NCBI GenBank assembly: GCA_019671005.1
Contig: CM033732.1
Coordinates: 43,699,392 to 43,763,391 of the forward strand
From: Hibiscus mutabilis
Taxonomy: Eukaryota > Streptophyta > Magnoliopsida > Malvales > Malvaceae
Length of the DNA: 64,000 nt
Direction of reading: 5' to 3'
The first letter of the stretch is position 1. Each line of letters begins with the position of its first letter. The notes below the pieces were generated by a model. That model saw nothing but the letters and a program-made list of their open reading frames with translations, did not search any database and had not been told where the DNA came from. Below, in pieces: positions 46,831-58,071 of this stretch. Made by a program: the position numbers and the translations under genes.

Positions 46831-47487
46831 CATTGTTTTGTTTTTCAAAAAAAAAATAAGAGTCGAGATTTTTTAAATAATTACCGTTTTACTAATATCG
46901 AAAGTTTCGGATTAAAGTGACTATTAAATTAACATTCAGTTATAATTGCGCGTTTATTTTAAAGCATTTAAAATTTGGCATATAAACCCATCCTTTTTAT
47001 GTGGGGGAAAACCTAATGCTTTCGTGAGGATATCGTTCCTCCATATGGGCCTAGCAAGTACCTTCGGGGCTCGAGTACTTTATGCTTTCGTAAGGATATC
47101 GTTCCTTCATAGGGGCATAAGCGAATGGGTCCCCCTGAATTGAACCTGGTTGAAAGGAGCCTATAATGGGTATCGGGGGCCTTGGTACTCTTAGTAGAGG
47201 ACAACAAGGACAATTCGGGTACTTCCTAGCACCAATACTGCATGTAGCGAATATATAGAAACCCACCCCTTTAGAGCCATGCGGATAACTAGGTGATTTA
47301 GACAGGATGTAAATAGGGTTGTTTTGTTTGTTTATCGTGTTTAATTTGCCCTTTATTTATGTGTTTATTGATTTTAACTAGTACTGACTTGTTTTCTCTT
47401 TTGTTTTTGTTTTTTGCATATATCATCGCATTAGCATTACATAGGGTATTGATTCCCGAGTGATTTCGCCCATAATAGAGATCGTTC
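46831..47487 (+). other. Leader region of element C
   Basis: Non-coding. ATGCTTTCGTGAGGATATCG (from about 47018) is repeated with few changes about 63 bp later. Confidence 0.6.
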
Positions 47488-48924
47488 ATGATAGACCAAG
47501 GTTTCTTTGACCAGGCGATAGAAGGTTCAGCTCCGGAGTTCCATCCCGAGGCTAGCTTAGAGACAGTAGAAGGAGGATCGTTCAGAGACTTCAAATCAGA
47601 TTCGACAAGCAGTGTTAGTCCTGGTAGCGAGCGAGGTGGAATACAAGAGTTAAAGAAGTAAATAGCCGAGATGATGAACCAGATAAATGCTATGATGAAA
47701 AGTAAGCAGCCTTCCGAACTCAGAGAAGAATCGATCAAGGATCAAAATGTAGAACAAAATGGCCAGAATATTAAGATAGACAACACCGTTAAATACGACA
47801 AGTCGAATCCTTTTGTGATCAGTCTCAAGAAATAGATAGGTAGTACGTTTGGGGCAGAGACCCAAAAAACAAAAGTAAAACTAGGAGAAGCCCGAGAATC
47901 AAATGACGTAAAGAGGCATTGTCTTATACCTGTGAGATACACCGAGCTACTTCCGTTGCTCATTGAAAGGACTCTTATCATACCAGTGAAGTCTGTACCA
48001 AAGAAACCTCTTTATCCTAAGGGTTACAGTAGTCGTATTTGGTGTAGCTACCACATGGGGGATTCGGGTCATCACACTGAGAACTGTGGAGCCTTGAAGA
48101 ATAGACCTCAAGATCTTATCAGGATGAGAGTTTTGGGTTTAGAAGACGGACAACCCCGATTCTACAGTGAGCCAGCCATTGCCCGAGGGGCAAAGTCGAA
48201 GAAAGGTCACTACCTAGTCCAAAGTTCAGGTAACACAGAAGTGGGTCACTCAAGTGAGACAAATTCAAGAGTCAAAAGTAAAAGCATCTCAGAAGATGAA
48301 CTCGCATTCGAGTACGGCCAGTTCAAGCAGGAGAGGTATGCTCTAAACAAAAAATTGAAGAGCATACAAGACGAGTACCAGAAGTTGCACTTTGAATTCA
48401 AGAATGCCGGTCTGGGTGACACCTCCGAGGAATGGGTTAATGGCATGATCCAGCTGAAGAACGATTTAGAAATTTGGAAGCAGAAATGTAATACTAGTAA
48501 AAATAAGGCCATATCATTGTAATAGAAGCTGAAAGAAGCTGAGAGCCAACGCGACATCCTCCAAAGTGAGTTGGAAATTAGCCTGGCTATGGATGAGATC
48601 CTGAAATTAAGTCTGCAGTAGAAAGGAGAGGAATATCAAGCCCTTCAAATGGAAAACGAAGCACCCAAAGAACAGATAGAAAGGCTCAAGACTTCTTTAC
48701 GTACCAGCGAGATTCGTGCTGAAGCGTACAAGCAGGCCCAATATGAAAGTTTCAAAGAAGTAACTATCAAGCTACAAAAGGTCGAGCAAAAAATACAGGA
48801 GAAAGATAAAGACGTGAAGATTGTTATGACTCAAGCGCGACAAGTGGCCCAACAAGTAGCAGACTTAGCTGATGCAGCAGCGCCGATAAGCCAGAATATG
48901 GACCCAACTGCGAAGGAAAGCTAA
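47488..48924 (+). pseudogene. Upstream ORF of element C: gag-like knuckle fused to a coiled-coil region, broken by stops
   Basis: One frame runs from ATG 47488 to 48924 (478 codons) with stops only at 47659, 47833, 48520, 48523 and 48619. This points to a former protein rather than chance. The middle has a gag-type module, RYTELLPLLIER then CSYHMGDSGHHTENC (about codons 148-210). It is followed by a long Glu/Lys/Gln-rich, heptad-like region (codons about 270-470) ending in QVADLADAAAP. Tat-lineage elements of this kind often carry such a coiled-coil ORF before gag. The gag-type module is a second copy of the one at 50344-50560, so this ORF looks chimeric. Confidence 0.7.
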
Positions 48925-49227
48925 CGAGACTATTGAATGAGATCAAGAGATTAGGAGCTAGAGCTCACTGCTACTTGTAAACTCCTAATACCTGATGTAA
49001 TGAAAACTTTTGGTCTGAATGAAAGATGTTTTATGGGGACAAATCACTTGCAGAATCAATACCTGTATTTGCATACATTCTTGCATTGCATCATGGCATT
49101 TGCATAATTATACATGCATTCATCTATTTTTGTAATAATATTAATAGTGTAAATATTGTGGCAGTGTGAGACTAAAATAAGCTGCAACCATTCTGCATAA
49201 TGCTTTACTCGGTTCCAAAGCAAACTA
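48925..49227. other. Spacer between the two ORFs of element C
   Basis: AT-rich, no gene seen. Confidence 0.5.
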
Positions 49228-50562
49228 ATGGAAGACAAAATAGTCAATTTGGAAAAAGGGCGGAAGGATTTGGAAGCACGTTTCGATGAAGCTAGACAAT
49301 GTCTCAATGAGCAGATCGCTCAATCACAAGCTACGATAGTATTCGACATAACTGCATTAATGGGAAAAAGCCCTAGGAAAGAAAAGGCTGAAGACAAAGT
49401 CGCCCAAGAGCCAAATGTATCGCATCTCACAGCAAGGTTCAACCAAAGACACCAAGTTCTGCTGAGAGAATATACATTGACCCTTCAGGGGTACCTATTA
49501 GTCATCAAGCAGGGGCATCCGAAAGCCATGCAGACTGTAGAGGTTCTAGATATGGACTTGGTCGACAAAATTAGAAACGAAGTGGAAAAGAAATGGGAAG
49601 AAAGGTTTCGTCTCATGGAGGAAAAATTCAAAGCCATGCAGACTGTAGAGGAACCAGGGAATGACGTCAGTGATCTTAGCCTAGTATCCGACCTTGTTTT
49701 ACCACCGAAGTTCAAGCCCCCTAATTTCGATAAATATGATGGAACTTCATGTCCTTCCGCGCATATTACCATGTATTGCTGGAAGATGGCTACTTTTGCA
49801 AAAGATAAAAAGATTTTAATCCATTGCTTCCAGGATAGTCTGACTAGGGCAGCCATCCGGTGGTACAATCAGTTGAGTCGGGTAGATATCAAGTCCTAGA
49901 AGGATCTTTCAAAAGCCTATACCAAACAGTACAAGTATATAACAGATTTGACCCCAAATCGATTCGTGCTGTGAGGTTTAAAGCAGAAGCCTGATGAAAG
50001 TTTCCGTCAGTATGCTCAATGATGGCAAGATATGGCATCTCAGGTTCAACCCCCGATCCGGGAAAGTGAAATTACTCCCATGATTGTGGATAGTTTGAAG
50101 GGAGTGTTGTATGATCGTCTGGTAAGCCACCATGCAGATAACTTTGCAGACTTAGTCATGGTTGGAGAGCGCATTGAAGATGCAGTTAAGAAGGGGGAGA
50201 TAAAAGATCCCTACAGCACAGTTCCTCAAAAGGAAGAAGATTCTTATGTTCATATGGTGAGTGCTCGCCCAATCAGTCAGCCCCAGGGTCGTCCTCGCAA
50301 TCAGTCTTCACGATACGTAAAACCTGCAAAGGTATTTTATCCCATTCCTATGACCTACACTGAGTTGCTTTCGATGCTTATAAAAAAGAAGCTGCTAACC
50401 TCTGTCCAGTCCAAACCAAAAGATCCTCCATATCCGGCGGGGTATGATGTCAATGCGGTATGTGATTACCATTTGGGGAGTACCGGCCACACAACTAAAA
50501 ATTGTGGAGCTCTGAAAAATAAGGTCCAAAGTTTGATTGAATCCGGTCATCTGAAGTTTTAG
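49228..50562 (+). pseudogene. Gag of element C, 444 codons with three in-frame stops
   Basis: A single frame carries a coiled N-terminus (MEDKIVNLEKGRKDLEARFD), then LPPKFKPPNFDKYDGTSCP and LIHCFQDSLTRAAIRWYNQL, the retrotransposon-gag core. Next come DESFRQYAQ, SLKGVLYDRLV and FADLVMVGERIEDAVKKG. The C-terminal knuckle reads CDYHLGSTGHTTKNC and is followed by LKNKVQSLIESGHL. Stops at 49897, 49972 and 50020 interrupt it without frameshifts. Protease would normally follow, but after the TAG at 50560 nothing coding is seen. Confidence 0.85.
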
Positions 50563-52490
50563 GACAATGACAGATATGAATTATGGGGAGGTGCTAACTT
50601 CCCAATTAGGTGTTTAACTAGATTTCATGCTTTTCAAATGTAGTGCGAAGTCAGCTTTACTATTTTAAGGCCCAAAAAGTAGTAAAGACGTTTTGTAGGG
50701 GCATATGTCTTGTAAAATAAAAGTTCTTTCGCATATCATTTTTGTGCATGTTTAGCAAGTGATTTTCATTCTTTGATTCGTTAAAACATTTCACTCATCG
50801 GTAGGAGTTAGTTTTTGTTTTTTCATATGCATACTCATGTTTTTGCACAGAAAATACATGTATCAGGCTATTGTGTCCCTGTATATAAATTGCATGAGGG
50901 ACATTATTTTAACCTAGGTGATTGGTTTTGAGCAACCTGCATCTACTAGAAATCAAAGGCTGCGGCGAAGACGAATTTGTAATTACCTTCCGAGTTATTT
51001 TGGTCAATCATTAATGACCCTAATTAAGCATAATTTACCGTACTAAAAAAAGACATATCCCACGTTTAAGATAAATGAGAGAAGAAATCTTAAAAGAAAG
51101 TACTCCAATGTTTGAAGCTTGGTAATAGGCACATTCAAAGCCTAGTAATAGGCATGTTTGAAGTCTCGGATAAGAGTGTGGCAACTTTGGGGCGCTCCTC
51201 TGAAGCGATAAGATGGCAATGCACCATCTAACAAAAAAAGAAAAAGAAAAAGAGAGAGAAGAAAAATCGCTTCATGAGTGATGGTAATATTTTTGTCTCA
51301 TGACAATGTTGAGTAACTCGGGGTATTGTTGTTTGCTCCATCATTATTCTCGAGCCAAAAGAATGTGATGAGTTGGATTCCCTAAACAAAAAGGAAATAG
51401 GCTAAAAATGATGATAATTTAGAATTGAGACTTATCTAATAGGGTTCTAACCCAGCCAAAAAAAATAAAAATAAAAAATAACTCGGGATGTATTTCACAT
51501 TTTCAGATAACAATTCAACTTTTGAGGTCCCCTATATGCAGGATACGCTTGGGGGCAATCACCGGTAAGTTGTCTCAATGTAGTTTTCGCACTTGATACT
51601 CAGGGTATACGATTTGATGTATCACTACGGCTGTTAAGATTTTCTGATCAAGCATTTAAAAAAGGGAAAATAATGTTTGCTTTTCAAAATTTTGCTGTTC
51701 ATTTCAAAATCCAATTTCTTTTCAGAGGATACACGGGCAATTTGCCTCTTTACATTTCTTTTTTAAGATTTAAAGCCTAGAGACATATGTTCGGTCCCCC
51801 TTATAGTACTTCATTTAATTTCAAAGACATAGATTGAACTCAGAAATGGGTTTGGGGAAGTTGGGGCATTTTAGCTCACCCCGATGTTGAGACAGATAGA
51901 GACTCTGCGTGATGGGTCAAAGACAATAAAGAATTTAAGTCTAAAATTAGTGGGGCACCATTGTTCGTGAAACAACAGAGATAGTTATAAGAATTCAGGT
52001 CGAAATAGACCCAAGATGTCATATGGATCGAAAGATTTTGATTAATGAAGAAGACAAAAGACTTTCTTGAGTAAGGAGATGATGTTGACCGAGGTCACTT
52101 AACTTGAAAGGTTGAACAAGGAATGAACAACAAAGTTTTGGGAGGCGAAAGCGGCTGGAGCATCAGAATGATTAATGATTGTAGTCACATGATGAAGCCT
52201 ACCTAACCAGCAAGTGGTGACTTGAGTATTAAGATGTCTGAGAAGACTGTGACAGGGATTCATGCATCATTGCATCATTATAAGTATACATGAATAGGTT
52301 GCACCTTTGCATCCCCAACAATCGTGAGAAAAGCATTTTACATGAACATATGCATCTTTACATCATAAGGTATGCTCATGTATCATCCTTAATAGGAAAA
52401 CATTCATACAGGAAGACGGACAGATAGTTTCCAAGAAGATGACTTCATCAAAGATTTTGTGCACCTCTACATCGATCCAGAAGACACACG
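50563..52490 (+). other. Non-coding 3' part of element C
   Basis: No pol domain in any frame. Short A/G tracts (51230-51260) and a T-rich tract (50810-50830) occur. This replaces the 4-5 kb where pol would lie in an autonomous relative. Confidence 0.6.
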
Positions 52491-52990
52491 CTTGAGTATC
52501 GCCTTCCCTGAAAAAAAAGAAAAAAAAGGAAAAAAAACACACAAAAATAAAAAAAAAGAAGAAATAAAAGAGAAAAAATAAAAAAGGGAAAAAGAAAAAA
52601 TAGAGAAAAGAACGAAGATCGTTTGACTAGAGAAAACGTCAACATTTTCGAGCCGCCACTTTGACGAATTTCTAGACGGATAAAACCAAGGTATCACTTA
52701 AGGTTTTTCTTAAAAACCAAATTTTGTACTGACATCCTTTCATAAGGATACCTTTCTTAAAACCAGCTTCTTTAGTTGGATCCTTGCTTAAGGATGTTGT
52801 TCTTAAAACTGACTTCTCTAGTGGGATCCTTTCATAAGGATGCTTGTCATAGAAAGAAGAAGAAAAGCAAAAAAAGAAGGAAAAAAAAGAAATAAGAAGA
52901 AGAAATAAGAAAAAGAGAAAAGAAAGAAAAAACAAAAAAAGGGAGAAATAAGAAGAAGAAGGAAAAAGAAAAAGAAAAAAAAGAAGAAAG
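52491..52990. repeat. A/G-rich low-complexity tracts in the element C 3' UTR
   Basis: GAAAAAAAGAAGAA-type tracts lie at 52507-52612 and 52845-52990, separated by a spacer with CATAAGGAT repeats. They are purine-rich on the sense strand, as in element B. Confidence 0.8.
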
Positions 52991-53062
52991 ATTGATCAAA
53001 GAAAAATGTCACTAGATTTTCGAGCCATCACCTTGGATGGATTCCTCGTGATGTCTAGACGG

Positions 53063-53395
53063 TTTTTCTTAAAATCAAATTCGATAATTTCTTAAGGATA
53101 TTTTCCTCTTAAGGATATTTTCCTAAAAATTAATTCCTTAATTTATCCTTCCATAAGGATGTTTTTCTTAAAATCAAATTTCTTAATTTAGTCATTTCTT
53201 AAGGATATTTTTCTAAAAATTATTTCCTTAATTTATCCTTCCATAAGGATGTTTTTCTTAAAATCGAATTTCTTAATTCAATCATTTCTTAAGGGTATTT
53301 TCTAAAAGTTAATTCCTTAATTTATCATTCCATAAGGATGCTTTTCTTAAAATCAACTTCCTAGTTTAATCCTTCCGTAAGGATCATATTTCTTA
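53063..53395. repeat. Roughly 90-bp minisatellite in the element C 3' UTR
   Basis: CATAAGGATG recurs at about 53152, 53242 and 53331 within units of TTCTTAAAATCAAATTTCTT and AATTCCTTAATTTATCC. Looser copies lie at 52688-52845. The array sits just upstream of the PPT. Confidence 0.85.
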
Positions 53396-53547
53396 AGATC
53401 AAGATTTCTAAATTCAGGTGTATACCGCTCAAGGACCCGAAGGAAGAACAGAGAGTTCCAGAAGAACACGTGACTCTAAAGCTACGAATAGGGAAGTCGG
53501 ATAAAAATGAGTGCTTATAATCTTTGCTTTGTTCTCATTCCTCGAGA

Positions 53548-53566
53548 ACAAGCAAAGAAGGGCAAC
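53548..53566 (+). other. Polypurine tract of element C
   Basis: ACAAGCAAAGAAGGGCAAC directly precedes the 3' LTR start TGTAATC. Confidence 0.8.
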
Positions 53567-55892
53567 TGTAATCACTCATTTTTTCTGTGTTTGTTAATAG
53601 TGCGACATACTAATATAATAACTAATTATTGTTGCATGTTTACGTGTATGGGTGTTATTAATATGTATATGTACGCATGTGTATGTATGTATTTATTATT
53701 ATTATTATTAGTAGTAGTAGTATATTATGTTGGACTGAATTAAAATTAAACTCACTGTATATTGAAAACCCAAAATAAAATTAATAGTCCAGTCCAATTA
53801 CAAATAGGGTCCCAAACAATTACCGGCCCAAAACAAATGGCCCAACCACTAATAACCTAATACACATTAAAGATGTCTGAACCCTAATTTCTTTCTTTGT
53901 ATGCGAAGCCGCAGGAGAGCCGTTGGATCAGGTTTAGATCCAACGGCTATGATTAAAGCTCAAAGACCATTTATCTGCTGCGTGGACCTACGCACTGCTC
54001 ATCAGATTTCTCAGTTGCACGCGCGAGACCGTCCAGCTACCATCCGCCAGGTGGCATCCTCCCATGCAGTTCCACCACTCTAGATCACATCGAAGCCATC
54101 CATTCTTCAAGCCATCTCAGTCGTTGGATCAGATATGATCCAACAGCCAAGAATGAATCTGACAAAGTAAGCACCTCCACCATATCGCTCTTCACCGGCT
54201 CTCAACCGCAACACCAGAGACATTAGAAAGAGAAAAACATGGAAAAAATATTGTGTCAGTACCAAATCAAACAAAAAAATATGTATTTATTTTCTTTCCT
54301 ACCAAACGAAATCAGGAAAAAAGAGCATATAATGTATTCAACCACTTTTGTAAATGGGGTCACGAGATTCGAAATAATAACACAAAAAAAGAGATCAGAG
54401 TCCACTGGTAATCCATTTTCTCTTTATTTTCTTCGCATGCATGGAAAAATAAATAATAATGATAACATGTAAGATTATTTTACCAGAGTCGGTTAGTTTC
54501 CTCTTTCTCCGGCAACAAGCCGTATAAGGTGAGTCGGTAAAGGGGGAAGGTCAAGGGTTTTGTGTGGTTTCATGTTTTTTTTTAAAAAAAGAGGTTTTAA
54601 AGGGGGTCGTTTTAGATCTAGAAAGAAGAGGTGTAGATTTTAAGATTCGGGGCCGGATTTGGATTTTGAAGAGGGAAAGGAATCGTTTGGTTTTTTTAGG
54701 TTCGCCGTCGCCGGTGAGCGACGGCCGGCGGTGGTTGTGGCGGCCGGTACAACAGCTGGTGGTCGAATTATGGGTTTGAACCCAGAATGCCATCTTTGGT
54801 TGAATATTACAGAGACTGCAGGAAAGTTTATTAAAGGCTTAAAAATGTTAAAGGGTCTAAAAATTGGCTTTCAGGCGTAATTTATAGAGTCCTTTAAAAA
54901 TAAAATGGTATAATTGCCCACTAAACCCACGAGTGTTTTGGGAGTTTTCAAAATGAGTCTGCGTCTTGGGTTATTTGCAAGTCTGGCCCCTATAGCTTTT
55001 CAAAATCTTTCAATTTGGCCCCCAAATGAACCAAATTCAGATTTTAAGTTGTCAAATTACGCTCTAAACCATTCCGAATTTTTGAATTTTACACTTCGAG
55101 CTTGCCCCTTGGTAATATTACACACTTGGTCCTTTAAAGTCTACTTCAATCTTTAATTTCGTCTCTAAATCACGTTTTTATCACTTTGATTTCTGTCCTT
55201 TTATTTAATTTAATTTCATTGCAGTCCCCTTTTGTTATGTTTCAATTATTTATGTCTCTTGCATTTTTATTTTGTGTTTCCAGCATATTTGCATTTTTTA
55301 TGTGTTTTTTCATGTTCTTTATGTACGTTTTTATTACACGTATATTTATGTTTTACAATATGAATTTTTGTGATATCATGCCTTCATTTTCTAATTTAGT
55401 TTGTTCGTATACATGCCCATTTTATATGTTTAGTTTAATTTGTGTATTATATGCGTATGTTAGTGAGCTATTGGTTTGTTTCGATTATTTACGGTATCAT
55501 GTTTTTTTGTGTCTTAATTCATTTGTTCATCATATATACATATATGTATGTTTTAGGTGATGTTGTAGTTTCTTTGCATGTAGTATGTTTTTGTATACTA
55601 ACATAAATTTCCATATCCTTTTTGTTTTCTTAGGCTACATGTTAGTGTGTTTTTTGTCACATATAATACCATGTTTTTATTTTATGTATGTAAATTATGT
55701 CATGTGTTGAGCATTAAATATGTGTTCATTTGTTTTTGTTTTGATTCATTAGTATAGTGCCATGTTACATGTATGCCACGCATATCTTGCATTATGTCTT
55801 TTATATTTTAAGATGTACACATGTATTCTAGCATGCTTCACTTTTGCTTTGCATTTTAGGTTATATGTCACTTTTGCTTTGCATTTTAGGAT

Positions 55893-56813
55893 CCGCATGC
55901 CTCGACAACCATGGATGCCGCAGCAGCACCTGACGCGCACGCCTCGGCAACTCCAGATGCGCATGCCTCGAAAACTCCAGACGCGCACGCCCTGGCAACC
56001 CTCGACGCCTCGGCAACCTTGGGAGCAGTCGCCACGGCAGCACATGCCTCGACAATACCCTGGTACGCGGATTTAGTTAATTTCCTTGTTTGTGGTATTT
56101 TACCTTATGGCCTTACTCACCAAGGGAAGAAGCGGTTCTGCCATGATGCTAAGCATTACTTTTGGGACGAGCCTCTTTTGTTTAAACAATGTGCAGATCA
56201 GGTTATACGCCGATGTGTCCCTGAAGAGGAGCAACAGAATGTACTCCGACAATGCCATTCTTCACCCTATGGAGGACATTTTGGAGGAACTCGTACCGCG
56301 ACCAAAGTTTTGCAATCCGGTTTGTATTGGCCAACACTGTACAAAGATGCCCAAGAGTTTTACAAGCAATGTGATCGTTGCCATAGGACGGGCAATATCA
56401 CCTACAAACCAATGGGAAATCAAGACCATGAATATGGATTAGGAAAGTGTCGGACAAAAGCGTTTGTTGTACCTCAACGAGATAAAAGAATTTCGTGAAC
56501 TCGCCTATAACAATGCACAAATCTACAAGGAGAAAACAAAGCAATGGCACGACAAGAAACTATTGCCGCGACAATTCATGCCAGGGCAACTAGTTCTCTT
56601 ATTCAATTCTCGACTAAAACTTTTCCCAGGAAAACTAAAATCAAGATGGTCGGGACCATTCGAAGTTGTCAAACCATTCTCCCATGGTGCCGTGATAATC
56701 AAGTCCATTACCGACGAACATGAATTCAAGGTTAACAGACAGAGATTGAAGCACTACAACGGTGCCCATGTAGAACGAAACAAAGAAGTTGACACCTTAG
56801 GAGATGCATGAGC
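55893..56813 (+). pseudogene. Athila pol remnant: octapeptide linker, integrase zinc module and C-terminus; catalytic core deleted
   Basis: The first frame (55911-56498) carries HAS-x-T-x-DA octapeptides, then the zinc module SPYGGHFGGTRTATKVLQSG ending CDRCHRTGNI. Unlike element A, CDRC is intact. The sequence then jumps to KPMGNQDHEYGLGKC, which in A lies beyond the catalytic core. About 550 bp with the whole DDE core are missing (equivalent to about 6612-7165 of A). The C-terminal domain continues in another frame (56464-56811) with LKSRWSGPFEVVK and VNRQRLKHYNG. It cannot encode a working integrase. Confidence 0.85.
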
Positions 56814-57255
56814 ATGCTCTCCTTTCGATATTTTCTCTTTATTTTTCTTTTTCTTTTTTTTTTGAACTATTTTTTTTCTTTCTATTATTTTCGGGTTTTT
56901 TTCTCTTTATTTATTTTTGGAATTTTTAGGAGAGATTTTATTTTTCTTCATTACTTTTAGTTTCCAAGTTTTCTTTTCCACAACAAGACTCACAATCACC
57001 ATGCTAAGGAAATTTACTGCCGACTACTTGCCCCAGCAACCACAACAGAAACTGGCGATGCCCAGGCAAGTGAACCTGCTTCGGCAAACATGGATCAAAT
57101 CAAAGCAATGCTATTCACGCGGCACCAACATTCAACCACTGAATGAAAAATGAATCAAGCAAACGGCACGAAGGAAACTTATCACTCGAGGTGACGACCT
57201 CTCCGACTAACTCATTTCATTTAGTTTCTTTTAAATTTTGTTTCACTCTTACATG
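56814..57255. other. Non-coding stretch of the Athila fragment
   Basis: A T-rich tract (56820-56920) and sequence with GCCCAGGCAAG-type relics of the GTTGCC motif (about 57030-57080). No env-position ORF. Confidence 0.6.
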
Positions 57256-57290
57256 CATTGAGGACAATGCTTCTCTTGAGTTTGGGGGGG
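57256..57290 (+). other. Second PPT-like module of the Athila fragment
   Basis: CATTGAGGACAATGC is followed by GAGTTTGGGGGGG, the counterpart of 4007-4048 in element A. The terminal PPT lies about 780 bp downstream. Confidence 0.5.
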
Positions 57291-57606
57291 TGTTGGTTTC
57301 TAGTTAGCTTCATGTTTAGTTGCATTCATCTTTAGCAATCACATATAGGTTGCATATGTTACTTGCCATTCCTTTAATTGGATTTAATTGCTTAAGACTT
57401 GTTGAATATCCAATGATGAATTTTTGCCACTGCACTTAATTGAAAGAACCTTTAATTTTAGGATTGCATGAAAAGAACTTAGAATTTTACTATGATGCTG
57501 AATTTTTTTTACACGGTTGTGGCTTGTTGATTGAAAGAGACTTAGTGAATTTAGGTTGCTTAAAATTTGGGTAAATTTAAGATTGAAAATTAAAAGTTGA
57601 ATTCTT

Positions 57607-57789
57607 GCTAGAGGTGCCCGAAACTGGCTCTAGTAGTAAATGCACTTTCTTGCTAGAGGTGCCCGAAACTGGCTCTAGTAGTTAATGCACATTAAAGAAT
57701 CTCTAGAGGTGCCCGAAATTGGCTCTAGTCGACTAAAATAAAATGAGAAATTGCTTACTTTGCTAGAGGTGCCCGAAATTGGCTCTAGT
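57607..57789. repeat. Four hairpin repeats CTAGAG...CTCTAG in the Athila 3' UTR
   Basis: Copies start near 57607, 57652, 57702 and 57762, with uneven spacing (45-60 bp). Each has 6-bp complementary arms around GTGCCCGAAA. Confidence 0.85.
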
Positions 57790-58058
57790 GAAAATAAATG
57801 CCCTGATAATTAAATTGATAAAAGCCTATTGTTCACATAGAATCTTGAAAATCAACTTGTACACAACTACACACACACATTGTCACGAGCATTATAGTTT
57901 TGTTCCGGGTAATTTTTGTGCTATCCGAAAAATTAAAAGGTGATCATACATTGTGCCACGGTTCCGAGGTTTGAATTCAAGTTTGAAGCATGTCTTCGAT
58001 GATTAAAGTATTGGCAGGTAATTGTTAGTTTGCATTGCTTGAGGACAAGCAATAGTTC

Positions 58059-58071
58059 GAGTTTGGGGGCG
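58059..58071 (+). other. Polypurine tract of the Athila fragment
   Basis: GAGTTTGGGGGCG directly before the LTR start TGATAAGTG. Confidence 0.82.
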
